This document shows, piece by piece, positions 11,201 through 23,578 of a stretch of 64,000 nt of DNA. The notes beneath the pieces are model-generated. The model was not told the origin of the DNA, searched no databases, and saw only the letters and a program-made list of their open reading frames with translations. The number at the start of each line of letters is the position of its first letter. The first letter of the stretch is position 1. This DNA comes from Pelagophyceae sp. CCMP2097. Lineage: Eukaryota > Sar > Pelagophyceae. Where the stretch lies: assembly GCA_026770575.1 (NCBI GenBank), contig MU657181.1, positions 160,807-224,806 on the forward strand, in the 5' to 3' direction. The position numbers and the translations under genes were made by a program.

Positions 11201-14200
11201 AGCCGGGCGCGCTCGGCGCCGCGTGGGCCTCTATCCGCGCCGCTTTGGCAGGAGCCGTCAAGCCGCGCGTGGCGCCGTCGGCCGCGGACCCGTCGCACCT
11301 CGCCGGCGAGATAGTGGCGTCGGAAGACGACGTCCTCCACCTGAAAAAGATGCCCATGGACCTCGGCCAGGCGCCGCCCGCCGAGGACGGCGCCTTTGAG
11401 CACGACTCGTCCGGCGCGGCCAAGGTCGCGGCGCGCCTGGCGCAGTTTGGGGGCGGGTCGCGCGCCGCGCACGCCTCGCTGCCGCCGCGCGACGTCGAGC
11501 GGCTGCTCTGCTACCTCACGGCGCCGTACATCCGCCTGCCGCTTGTGCTGCGCTTCTTCGCCGAGCCGCGCAACGTGCGCTTCCTGCGCGACGAGCGCCT
11601 CCGCGACTGCCTCGAGGCGGTGCTCTTCGAGCCGGGGCCCTGGGCGCCGCGCGGGTTCTACGCGCAGGTGTGCGACGTCAGCGTCATCCCCGCGCCGCAC
11701 CGCCAGCACCTCCGCGCACCCGCGGGCGCGCTAGCCAACGAGCTCGCGCTGTCGCCCGAGCCGACACTCGACGCCATCAACAAGCTCCTCGACCTTGCCA
11801 TGGAGCTCGACGTCGGCCGCTGGGCGCCGGCGTCCGAGCTCATCCTCTTCGCCGCACGCACGGCGGCGCGCCTCTGCTCCTTCGCGCGCGCCGTCGCGAC
11901 GAGCGCGACGCCCGAGGCCATCACGAAGAACGGCGGCCGCGGCCTGCACGCCTCGCTCGCGGCGACGGGCGCGCGTGGCTTCAGCGACGCACCGAATGCT
12001 TCAAAGGACATGTGCACCCAAGCTGCGGCGGCGCTCCGGCGCAAGCTTCTCGACGTTGTCGCGCCGGCGCTGCGCGGGTGGCTCGAGCAGCTCGTGGGCC
12101 GCGCGTCGACGGACCGCGCGTCGGCGACGCACGCCACGCTCGCCTACATCTACGCCAAGACGGCCGCCGACGTGGACTTGGACTTTGCAAAGGCCGTGCT
12201 CTCGGCGCAGTGCTTCCTCGCCGCTTACTCGGACCGCCGCGCCGCCGACGGCTACGAGGCGCACGACGTGGCCATGCCCGACGCCAACGCGGCCACGCGC
12301 AAGTACCGCGTCACGCTCGGCGTCTCCGACGCCGAGCTGCAGGGCGTCTGGCAGAGCTGCCGGTCGCCGCTGCTGACGTGGCTCCAGGTCAACCTCGCGG
12401 GCAAGGGCGCGGAAGCTTTGGAGGCGGTGGTCAGCGCGGTGACGGCCATCGACGCCGACCCGGACTCGGTGGCGTCGCAGGGCACGGTGCGCAAGTGGGT
12501 CGAGCTGCGGTCGCACCACGGCCGCTTCACGCCGCAGCGCACGGACATTGACGACGCCGCCGCGAAGAAGGCGGCCGCCGAGGACGACGCCGCGGGCGAC
12601 GACGACGACTACGAGGCGCGGCTGCGCGCGCGCATCCTGCGCGAGACGTCGCTGGAGATTGTGGACGTGCAGCTGGGCGAGTTCACGCTCCGCCGAAACA
12701 GGCTCCAGGCGCTCCCCGCGCGCGTCCGCGCCGACCGCGACCTCTGCGCGGCGCTCGGCTGCGACTCGCTCCAGGCCGCAGAGCTCCGCGCCGCAGAGGC
12801 GCTGCACTGCGAGAACGCGCGGCGCTGGCGCCTCGTCGCGCAGCGCGTCGACGTGGTGCACTGGGCCGCGCCGAATTCGGACCTGCCGCCGCCCTTCGAG
12901 CTGCGCTTCGGCTACCGCCTCCTCTCGTCGCTCGTCGGCGGGGGCGAGCAGTGGGTCGCCGCCTTCCTCGCCGGCGCGCGGTTCAAGGCGGAGCTCGGCG
13001 ACGACGCGGAGCTGCACGTCCGCGGCCACCCGGCGGATATCGCGGGCAGCGCAGCCGTCGCCGTCGTGGCGTTCACGCCGGCGACGCAGCGCTGGCGCGA
13101 GGTCTGGGTGCGGCGCCGGCCGCTGAAGATCGTCGAGATTTACGAGGTGACAGAGCACGCCCGCGGCTGGTACCGGTCGCTGACGTATTCGTCGTGGCCG
13201 TCGTTCTCGCTGGCCTCGCTCAAGGCGGCGCCGCCCAAGGCCGCCGCCGACGAGGCCCCCGCGCCCGCGCCGCCGAAAAAAAGCGGCCACGGTCACGGCC
13301 ACAAGGAGTGGCTGATGCCTTCGTTCGGTTTCGGATCGTCTCTGGAGATTTCACGGACGGCGGAGCGTCGCGGGGCCAAGACGCAGACCAAGCAGACGTA
13401 CGTGCCGCGGCGCCTGCTGCGCGGCGCGCTGCCCGACGCGCTCCTCGACGCGCACGAGTTTTGGCGCAACGACGACGACGCTTCTGTCTGCGGCTACGGC
13501 GACGAGACCGTCGTCGTCGTCGACTTCGCCGGCGCGCCGCACGACCCCGCCGCGACGGTGCGCCGCTACCAGCTCGTCGACCGCGCCGACGCCGACGGCG
13601 CCGCCGAGGACGACGCCGACGTGGCGCTGCCGGAGAATCTCGAGGACCGGTCCGTCCTCCGCGGCTCGGGCCTCGTGCTCGTCCGCCTCGGCGGCGCCTG
13701 CTTCGGCCGCGAGCTCGCCGGCGCCTGCGCCACCGAGGACGACGGCGTCGTCTTCGTGCAGACGCTGGCTTCCAAGCTCGCGCGCCTCGACGCGCTGTCG
13801 CACGTGCTGCTCTGGCTCCGCGACGACCCCAAGGGTCCGAAGAAGCGCGGCAAGAACCTGCGCTGCGACCGCCTCGAGCTGCCGCGCCTCGGGCTGACGT
13901 TTGTGGCGGACCACTCGGCGGCGCGCAACGGCGTGCCGCTCTTTCGGTCTATGGAGCACGTGGGCATGTGCCTGGCCGACGCCGCGTGCCTCCACGCCGA
14001 AGACGACATGGACGAGGCCGGCGACGCGGCGCGCCTCGTCGACTCGCTGCCGGCGGCGCTGCTGCTGGCCGGCGACGACCGCGCGCAGTCCAAGGCCAAG
14101 GTGCGCCTCGTCGTGTCGGCGCGCAACAAGCCAAAGCGTGCCGCGTCCGCCGCGCTGCTGGCCTGCACGACGGTCTCCGACCACGACGACGCGTCGTGGG

Positions 14201-17200
14201 TCGTGCACAGCGAGCACGAGGTCGACGACGACGGCGCGGGCCGCAGCGGCCACTTTTCGTACGACCTCGACCGCCTCGCGGCCGCGCTCGTGCCCGAGTC
14301 CGCGGCGGCGGCGGTGCACCTCGTCCTCCTCCTCTGCTGCGCGCGGCGCTACGCGAGCGCCGCCGCGCTCGCGCGCTGCTGCGTCACCGACGAGGCGCGG
14401 CCGCGGTCCGTCGACGCCGCGCTGGCCGCGCTCGGGTCCATCTGCGCCGGCGACGCCGACGCCGACGCGCACGCCTGCCGCCTCCAGCTCTACCTGGCGA
14501 CGCTGGACGTGGGCTGCGACGCCTTTGTGCCCTCTGAGATGTGGCCCTGGGACGCGTCCACGGAGCTGGCGCTCTACGTCCACAAGCGCAAGCACGTCTC
14601 GCGGTCCTGCGCGCTCAGCGTCGCCGACGAGCGCCTTCTCTTCGAGCGCACGAGCCCGCCCTGCGCCACGCACCGCCTCCTCGACGCGCCGCTCCGCCTC
14701 GAGCTCGCGAACCGCCGCGCCACGCTCCTCGACGGCGGCGCCGACGGCGTCGCGGCCATCGCCGAGCCGCCGACGCTCGGCTTCTCGTCGCAGTGGGTCG
14801 AGCGCTGGTCCGTGCTGCAGGCCAAGAGCAGCGCCCGGCCCCTCGCCTCGCTGGGCTTCTACTCGCGGCCCGTCGGCTTTGAGGAGTGGTCGACCGAGTC
14901 GGGCGAGCCGGCGTCGATGCGGCTCCAGGGCGATGTCGCCGTGGCCTGGCTCCGCACGGCGTTTGCGCGCGGCGGCCTCGACCCAAACGCCGTGGGCGCG
15001 TCGGCCAAGGGCCGGCCCGTGACGCGCCACTTTGGCGCCATCTACGAGCTGCTGACGCTGTCGCTGCCGCTCAAGGTCTCCGACGGCGACGGTCCGTTCG
15101 GCTGGGGCGCCGCGCTGCTGCACGTGACGCTGACGACGGCGCTCAAGTCGGCGGAGATCGCCGACTCGGCCGACGAGTTCCTAGCCGCGTCGACTCTTTA
15201 CGGCCTGGTTTCGCAACCCAACATCGTGCAGACGCTCAAGCTCCAAACGTACAAGCCGGCGCCCAAGCCCAAGACGATGATGGACTCGCTCTCCTCGAGC
15301 ACGGCGCACGATTTAAAGGTGCTCACGCAGCTCTGCAAGGGCGCCGCCGACGGCCTGAGACTCATGGACAAGCGCGGAGAGATCGACGTCCTCGAGCCGC
15401 GCGAGCGCACCGCCCAAGTCACCAACCACGCCACGTTTGCGGACCGCAAGGCGCCCTGGTGCTTCCCGCTCGACGGCATGCTCGCCGACGACGACGCCGA
15501 CGACGCCTTCGGTTCGCCGGCCGCCGCCGAGCACGCGGCCGCAAACGATCCGTCCAAGTCGACATGCTCGCTCGACCTCGCGCGCCGCGGCCTCGGCGGC
15601 GAGGCGCGGCCCTGGCTCCTGGAGAGCCTCGTGGAGATGCCGCTCGGCGCGAAGCTGCTCGACGAGTTTACTCGGCTCTCGCGCGAGGACGCGTCGACGC
15701 TGTCGGCGGGCGTGCCGTACACCGTCCACGCCAAGGCCGTGCGCGGCGAGCCGACGGCCGAGGCGTACGTGCAGCGCCTCGAGGTGGCGGCGGCGGAGGA
15801 CCTGGCGAAGCGGCGGATGCTGACCAAGCCGCACCTCCGCGACTTTGGCGACGTCAACGACCCGAAGAAGGCCGCCTACACCGCCGCCGACCTCCGCGAG
15901 GCGCTCGGCGCCGTCGCGCGCGCCGACGCCGAAGCCGGCCGCCTCGCGCGCCTCGCGCTGGTGGGCCTCGCCAACCGCGACGCCGGCGCTGGCGCCGACG
16001 CGGCGGCGCGGTGGTGCGCCTTTGAAGGCCGCCTCCAGCACCGTGGCGGCCTCGGCGACGTGCTGCGCGCCTCGTCGGGCATCGGCTACCGCGGGGCCGC
16101 GCCGGCGGCGGATGTGGCGTCGGTGGCCTGCGTCGTGGCGCTCCTCGAGGCGCGCGCCGTGCACGCGCGGCGCTGCGAGACGGCGGCGCTGCGCATCGAG
16201 CACCACGCGGCGGCGCTGGCCAAGACGGGCGCGGCGCCCAACGAGTGGGCCGAGCTCATCCTGGAGGCCGACGTCCTCGCGGAGCTTTTATGGGCCAAGC
16301 GCGAGCACTTTGCCAAGACGGCGCCGGAGACGTACCTGTACGACGCGCGGCTCCTCTTCGCCGAGCACGCGCTGGGCCTGCAGCTGCGCGCGTCGCAGGT
16401 CGAGTCGGCGCTTTCTTTGAGCGGGGATGCGTCCGCGGGGCGGTCGAGCGTGCGGCAGATGATCATGGGCTCGGGCAAGACGACGGTGCTCACGCCGACC
16501 CTCGTCGCCCTCCTCGCCGACGGCACGCGCCTCGTTACCGTCGTCGTGCCCACGGCGCTCGTCGTCTTCACACGCGAGACGCTGCGCCGGTCGCTCGCCA
16601 CCGCGACGCTGGGCTACCGGCCCGTGCGGTCGCTGCGGTTTGGCCGGCGGTCGCGCGTGAACCGTGGCCTGCTGCAGCGCCTCACGGCCTGCGCGGCGTC
16701 GCGCGGCGTCGTCCTCGCCGACCCGACGTCCGTTAAGGCGCTCTTCCTGAAATCGATAGAGGTGATGCACCGCCTCGACGAGGCGGAGCGCTTCGACCGC
16801 GACGCCGCCGTCGAGTCCAACGCGGCGCTGAAGCTCAAAAAGTCGCAGTCCACTTTCTCCTCCATGTTCGGCTCGACCAAGGCGCGCGAGCGTGCGCAGC
16901 GCAATGCCGAGGCGCTGGGCGTCGTCGGCCAGGCCGAGGCGGCGGGCCAGCTCGTGGAGGTGGCCAAGCAGCCGTTCCAGCAGCTCGACGCCGAGGAGAC
17001 GCAGCTGCTGCGCGACGAGGCGGAGATGGCCTTTGAAGTGCTAAGCCTGCTGAAGCGCGGCGCGGCACTGCTCGACGAGGTGGACCTGGTGCTGCACCCT
17101 TTGAAGTCGGAGCTCAACTGGCCGCTCGGCGAGAAGGCGCCCCTCGACTTTACGCTCGGCACGCAGCCGGCGGGCCTGCGCTGGCGCGTGCCGCACGTCC

Positions 17201-20200
17201 TCTTCGACGCCTTCTTCCTCTCCTTCGAAGACGAGAAGGCGGCGGCCGCGCCGGCGCCGAAGAAACAGGCGGCGGACAAGGCGTCGCTGGCCATGCCGCG
17301 CGCTTTGGGCAACGACGTCGACGACTACGCAGCCGACTCTGACGACGAGAACGACGACAACATCGACGACGACGAGATCAACATCGACTTCGACGACGCC
17401 GGCGACATCGACGCCAACGACGACGAGGGCATCTCCGCGCTCAGACTCCTCAAGGCGTTGAAGGACCGCATCGGCGAGATCGTGCGGTTCGGCGTCACCG
17501 CGGGCGCCGTGCAGCTGCGGCCGCATCCGACCCTCGTCTCGGAGAAGTGGTACCACGCCGAGCTCCGGCCCGCGCTGACGGACTGGGCACTCAAGCTGCT
17601 GCGCGCGCCGACGCGCGAGGCCGTGGCCGCCGGCGCCGCCGCCGCGGGCGACCTGGGCGGCCTCGACGACGAGGTGCTGCGCGCCTACCTCATGGGCGGC
17701 GACGCTGAGGGCGCAAAGGCCGTGGACGACCACCTCACCGACGACCAGGCCAAGGTCCTCAACCTCTACCGCACGTGGCTCCAGCACCTGCTCCCCTTTT
17801 CGCTCGCGCGCACGAACCGCGTCAGCTACGGCCTCCTCTCCGCGGCGGAGATTCAAAGGGCCACGTCCAACTTCCGCAAGTCCGAGGCGCGCCAGGCCGA
17901 CGAGGCGGACCGCACCGCGTCGGCGGGCGCCGAGGTCTCCAAGAAGTCGAACAAGCGCGTCGCCGCCGTGCCAAAGGCGCGCCGGCTGCTGGCCGTGCCC
18001 TTTGTGGGCAAGGACCGGCCGTCGGACGCGTCCGAGTTCTCGCACCCGGACGTCCTCATCGGCATGACGACGCTGGCGGTGCGCCACGAGGGCCTGCGCT
18101 GGACGGACCTGCTCTGGCTGCTGCGCGACTTGCAGAAGCGGCTCCAGGACGAGTCGGGCCCGTTTGTGAAGCGCAGCGCGTACAAGACGTTTGCGCGCTA
18201 TGTCCACGGCGCGGGCGCCGTCATCCGCGGCGAGGAGAACGACGCCGAGCTCGCCGAGGTCTGGCCGCTGCAGCTCGTGGACTTGGACGACGCGTCGCAG
18301 GTGAAGCCGCTCTTCGGCCTGCTGCAGTTCTCGCAGCTCGCGGGGCGCGATTACCTCTGGCGCCGCGCGTTCCCGGAGACGCTGGCGCTGCGGCCGTCAA
18401 AGCTCGCGGCGTCGGGTCAGGAGCTCGGCGGCGACGCTATCTTCGGCGCGCGCCTTGGCTTCAGCGGCACGCCCAACGACCTGGTGCCCGCGGAGCTCGG
18501 CCTGTGCGTCTTCGAGGCGGCGACGGACGGCCAGGTCGCGCGGACGCTGGCCGACGAGACCATCGTGGGTAAGCACGCAGTCGAGGCGGGCTGGACGCCC
18601 GAGGCGCTGCTGGAGCACATCGCGCTTTCGGCGCACGCGCCGGGCGGCGTGCAGTACAGCGCGCTCATTGACGCCGGCGCGCTCATCACGGGGCTCTCGA
18701 ACCTCGAAGTCGCCTTGAAGCTCTTGGAGAGCCCGCGGCACCTGCAGCACGTCGACGGCGTGCTCTTCCTCGACGAGGAGGACCGGCCGCTGGTGGCGCT
18801 GCGGCGGCGCCGCAGCGTCGTCATCGTGCCGGAGCACGAGTGCGGCCTCGCGCCGGAGCGCCGCTTCACGTTTTACGACCACGCGCACTGCACGGGCCTC
18901 GACGTCAAGCAGCGCGTCGACGCCGTCGGCGCGCTGACGCTGAGCAAGGACACGACTTTCCGCGACGCCGCGCAGGCAGCCTACCGCCTGCGCGGCCTCG
19001 GCAAAGGCCAGACTCTGGTCATGTTCCTCATCCCCGAGCTCGCCGGCTGCGTCGCCGACGCCACGTGCAAGCAGCGCGACGACGTGCGCGCGCGCTTCGC
19101 CGAGCCGGGCTGGCCGCGCGGCCTGCTGCCGGACGTGCTCTCGGCGCTGGCCGTGGCGGCGATCCGCATCGAGCGCGCCAACTTTTTCCTCCTCGCCGAG
19201 CAAAACGTGCTCAACGTCGCGCGCAAGGTGGGCCACGCCGAGCTGCTGCGGCACCGCGGCTCCGTCGGGTCGCAGTCGGACGCCGAGGGCCGCCAGTGGC
19301 TGCGGCACTGCCTCGACGTCTTCCGCACACGCGTCGACTTTGGCGTCGAGAACGCCATGCCCAAGCCCAAGCCCTTTTCCGAGCGGATTGCGACGCACAT
19401 CGAGGAGAACGTCGAGCTCATGTCCGGCAGCGAGGACTTTGCCACTGTACAGCGCATGCTGCACCTCGTCGCCGCGGCCGAGAAGCTGCACCAGCCCAAC
19501 GGCGCGGCGCCGAAAGCCGCGCTCGCCGTCGCGGGCGCCGACGGCCAGATGACGGCGGCGGCGCTGACGCAGGAACGCGTCGCAGCGTCGTTTGAGGGCA
19601 TGCAGGAGCAGGAGGAGGAGCAGGAGCAAGAGCAGGAGCAGGAGATCGAGCGCAAGTGCGTCGAGGAGGTGACGCGCGACGAGACGGACGAGGGCGACGA
19701 CGAGCCGGCGGGCGTCAAGTTCGTGCGCGACGACGAGCCGCCCGAACCGTGGCCTTTGGTCTTGCTGACGGTGGCGCCGTGGGAGACGGCGACGCATCCG
19801 TTCGAAGCCCTCGACGAGTTCAAGGTCTTCCGGCCGGCGAGTAGCGTGCTGAAGAAGGCGCCGCCGCCGGCGCACGTGGCCTTTCCCCGCGAGCTGCGGT
19901 TCTCGCCAAACTACTTTCGGCCAAAGTGGTGGAAGAGTGCCCCGCGCCGCATCAAAAACGTCGCCGTCGTTTTGGAGTTCGACCCGTACGCGGACCTCGC
20001 GGTGACGGACGACGACGTCGCCGACGCCAACGCCGGAACCGCCGCGTTGGGCAAGGACGCGCAGGAAAGGCTGCGCAGAGCGTTTATGGAGCATTCCGCG
20101 GACCTCGAGCCGCAAGACTTGAAGGCGCGCACCATGCTCACCGCTTCTTCGCTCCGCGGCGCAAAGGGCTTCCCGACGGACGCTTTGCCGGACGGCTGCG

Positions 20201-23190
20201 CTTCGACGTGCGAGGCGTTCGAGCAGACGTTTTCGCGCCGCGCCGTGAGCCCGCGGTCGCAAGGCGCGTGCTACGTCGTCGTCTCCCTTGTCGAGGCGGA
20301 GCACCTGCGCGGCGTGCTGCACGCGCGCATCCGCCGCAAGATGGAGAAGCGAGACGCGCCCAAGATCCCGGGCGAGGTCGACGTCGTCGCCGTCGAGGCC
20401 AAGTCCCTCGACGACGTCCTGGACCGCAGCGGCGTCGGCCTGCGCATTCTGGGCGCCTGGGACGGCACGGGTGTCTCCGACGCCGTCGACGACGGCGTCG
20501 GCGTCGTGCTCGACTCGACGTGCCAGCGCCGCACGCCGCCCGCGGAGACGGACGCCAAGGCCATGGCCTGCTTGGAGTTCTTCGACGTCTGCGACGAGGT
20601 CTCGCCGCGCCACGCCGCGCTCCTCCTGCGCGCGCTGCAGCGCACGCCGCCGCAGGACCGCATCCGCTTCCGAGACGACGTGCGCCAGTGCCGCCGCCGG
20701 CCGCGCAACTCGGGCGTCGTCGCCGCGTCCTTCTTCAACGAGGTCTTCGGCGGCGGCGGCGGCGGCCAGGCGCAGACGGAGGCGGCGCGATGGTCGGCCC
20801 CGTCCGAGAGCCAGCTCGTGAAGACGGACACGGACCCGGACGACTCGCAGCTCGATGGGGGCGAGGAGGACGCGCCGACGCGGCCGGCGATTGCCGTGGC
20901 GGGCCCGCCAAAGGCGCCGTCCATGGCGCCGATGCGCTTCGCCGTGGCGGCGCTGGTACTCGATGACGAGACCATCCTCGTAGAGTGGCGGTGCGCGCTG
21001 CTCTGCATCCGCAGAATGCTCCGCAAGAAGAACGCGCCGCTCGGCGCCTTTTACCGCCGCGTCAAGCGCGCGTCGGCGGCGCTGCGAGACAAGTCGCGCG
21101 TCTCGTACGCGGCTGCGTCGCTCTTCCCCGTGACGGCCGTCGCGTCCGCGCTGCGCTGGCTCGACCCGCGGCGAGACGTGGCGAATACGAGGCAGCTCGC
21201 AAGAGCGCTGGACCTGAACGCAGACGGCTGGATCGCCATGGACGAGCTGCGCTGCGCTTTGTTAGACGCCGCCGCCTACGAGAAGCCTGGCAACAAGGCA
21301 CCGTTCCTGCCTCTTCCCCAAATGCGGCCGGCCATGGCTTTGAAGCCGCCCGAGGACGACAGCGAGCTGGACAAGGTTTTAGCCGCGACTTCGCCCTGGC
21401 GCGCCTTGGTGCTGCGGTCGCTCGGGACGCGCGCGCCCAAGGCCGCGGGGCCGAGCCTGCTGGAGATCCACGCCGCGGCATTGACCGAGGGCGGTCCCGC
21501 GCCGCCCCCCGGCGCGGCTCCGGCGGCGCCGACGCCGGTCAAGGTCACGGACGCGTCGCTGGACGCCCTGGCCGAAATCGCTAAGCTCGCCGCAGAGTTC
21601 AAGGTCGACGACCTCAAGGGCCTCGTCGCGCGGTTGCGCGTGCCCGCGGCCCTTGAGCCCGTCTGGTCCTCGCTCGGCACGGCGTCTGGGACGCAGGTGT
21701 CCATCTGGCGGCCCGACGAAACGCGCGCGGCGTCGCGGACGTCGCTCAAGATCTGCGTGGGCCACTACGCCGTCATCGGCGTGGCGGACCCGCTGCAGGG
21801 CCTCGACGTCGACGCGGCGGAGAAGGTGGCGGCGCGCGGCGAGGCCGGCGACGGCGGCAAGCCCATGTGCATCGAGCTCTCCGACACGTACACCTTCCGC
21901 CGCGGCCGAGCCAAGTGGCTTGCCGCCGCCGCGGAGCGCCTCTGCCCGCCGCCGCTGAGGTTCAAGCAGCTCTGGCACCTCCCGCTCGGCGACCGCTCCG
22001 TCTACGGCTGGGCGGCCATCCCGCCGAGCGACAAGTTCGTCGCCCTCGGCCACGTCGCCACGCGGTCGCCCGAGCCGCCGCACCCGCGCTGCGTGCGCTG
22101 CGTGCCCGCCGCCTGGGCGCGCCAGCTCGACGCCCTCGCCGCGCTCGGCGCCGAGGCCGCATGGGCTAACGCCTCGCTCGGCGGCAAGAAGGGCTCGCTC
22201 TGGCGCCACCTCGACTCGGCGCTCCTCGTCGTCTCAAAGGGCCACGGCCCGCCGACGCAGGACGTCGCGCTGCACCGCCTCCGCAAGGCCGCCATCACCT
22301 GCCTCGACTACCCGGAAGTCATCCGCCACACGGCCGCCGGCTACGTCAACCTGCTCGCCGCCGCCGCCGCCGCCGAGGCCGCCGCCGCGGGCGCGCCTCG
22401 CGCCGCCGCGCCGCAGGACGACGCCGACGCGTTCGACCCCCTCACGGGCGAGTACGTCCCCGTCTCGGCGCGCGGCACGCCCGCCGCCCCCGCGCCGCCG
22501 AGCCCCGCCGCGCTGTCGCCGGCGCGGCCGACACTCCCCGTGCGACCGGCGCTCCCGACGCGGCCACCGCCCAAGGACCTGCTCACCAGCCCGGCGTCGC
22601 CGCCGCAGGACCTCCTCTCCGGCCCGGCGTCGCCGCCGCCGGACCTGCTCTTGCCGGCGCCGCCGCAGGACCTGCTCTCCGGCCTGCCGCCGCCGGTCCT
22701 CGACGCCGCGCCGCCGCCGCCCGACGACTTCCTCGGCGACGGCTTCCCGTCGCCGTCGCCGCAGCCGCAGAGCTCGCTCGACTCGTTTGCGCAAGCGTCG
22801 ACGACGGCCGTCGACTTGGACGATGCGTTCACCGCGACGATTGGCGACGCTTTTGCCGCGCCGACCGAGCCGATCGCCTTCGAAGCCACGCCTACCGAGA
22901 CCATGGGCGACGCCTATGCACGCACGGCGTCTGAGACAATCGACGACATCTTTGCTGCCACGACGACCATCGACGACGCATTCGAGGCCACACCGACTGA
23001 GACGGCCGATGCGCTCGAGGCCGCGCCGACCGAGACGATCGACGACGCGCTCGAGGCCACGGCGAGTGAGACGACGCCCGAGGCCAGCGAGGCCTCGCCG
23101 GTCGAGACGGACACCCTCGCCGGAGACTCGTACGCCGCGATGATGAACAAGTCGTTCGCGGCGGCCGACGACAACTTGACTCGGATGTGA
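8236..23190 (+). CDS. Giant DUF3638/DUF3645 helicase-like protein, about 4,890 aa
   Basis: Exon 1 (8236-8376) starts with MSRTEWAEL; a phase-0 GTGCGT intron ends in GCAG at 8664, and one 14.5-kb exon follows (8665-23190). Without exon 1 there is no in-frame ATG near the N-terminus. Family marks: Walker-A-like RQMIMGSGKTTVLTP near residue 2646; LLDEVDLVLHPLKSELNWPL (Walker-B-like DEVD) near 2851; LGFSGTPNDLVP near 3313; and the Gln/Glu coiled coil EQEEEQEQEQEQEIER near 3694. I recall these in large DUF3638/DUF3645 proteins of fungi and protists, whose function is unknown. An EF-hand loop (DLNADGWIAMDE) is near 4230. A Pro-rich tail (about 4650-4760) repeats DLL(S/T) motifs, followed by Thr-Glu-Thr repeats. 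An ATP-driven role is inferred from the Walker motifs only. Confidence 0.85.
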
Positions 23191-23578
23191 CACACCATCC
23201 GCACGGTAGCCCCCCGCACGCACGATGCGCCGACGCGAGCATCTGCCCCATAGTAACCAACTAATGACCTTGAGGCTGTGGCTCGACGACGCGTCGCAAC
23301 ACGGCGAGGCGCGGTCCGCCGAGGGAGGGTCCGGGAGGGCGAGGCCGCGCGCGGCAGCGGCGCGGAAAATTCTCACATTGCTGAAACTTGACCTCGCACA
23401 AGAAGTTCTGCGACAACCAATCGAACCCACGTGCACGCGTTCGTGCTTGCGCGAGGCGGCCGAGAAGGCAGCCCCGCGCTTCGGCGGCCCCGCGCTTCGG
23501 CCCCGCGCGAGAAGGCGGCCACCGCGAGGCGACCCAAAGGCTGCGCAGCGTGCCTTCGGAGACCGACGCCGCGCGGCG
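23191..23578. other. Spacer between the giant gene and MRS2
   Basis: No gene is supported. It should hold the giant gene's 3' end and the MRS2 promoter. Confidence 0.4.

Noticed and set aside
13351..15123. Long antisense ORF (590 aa) opposite the giant gene; likewise 18397-20613 (738 aa) and 9220-10518
   Set aside because: Arg/Ala/Val-rich composition without motifs, fully opposite a strongly supported coding frame. High GC removes stops from the shadow frames.
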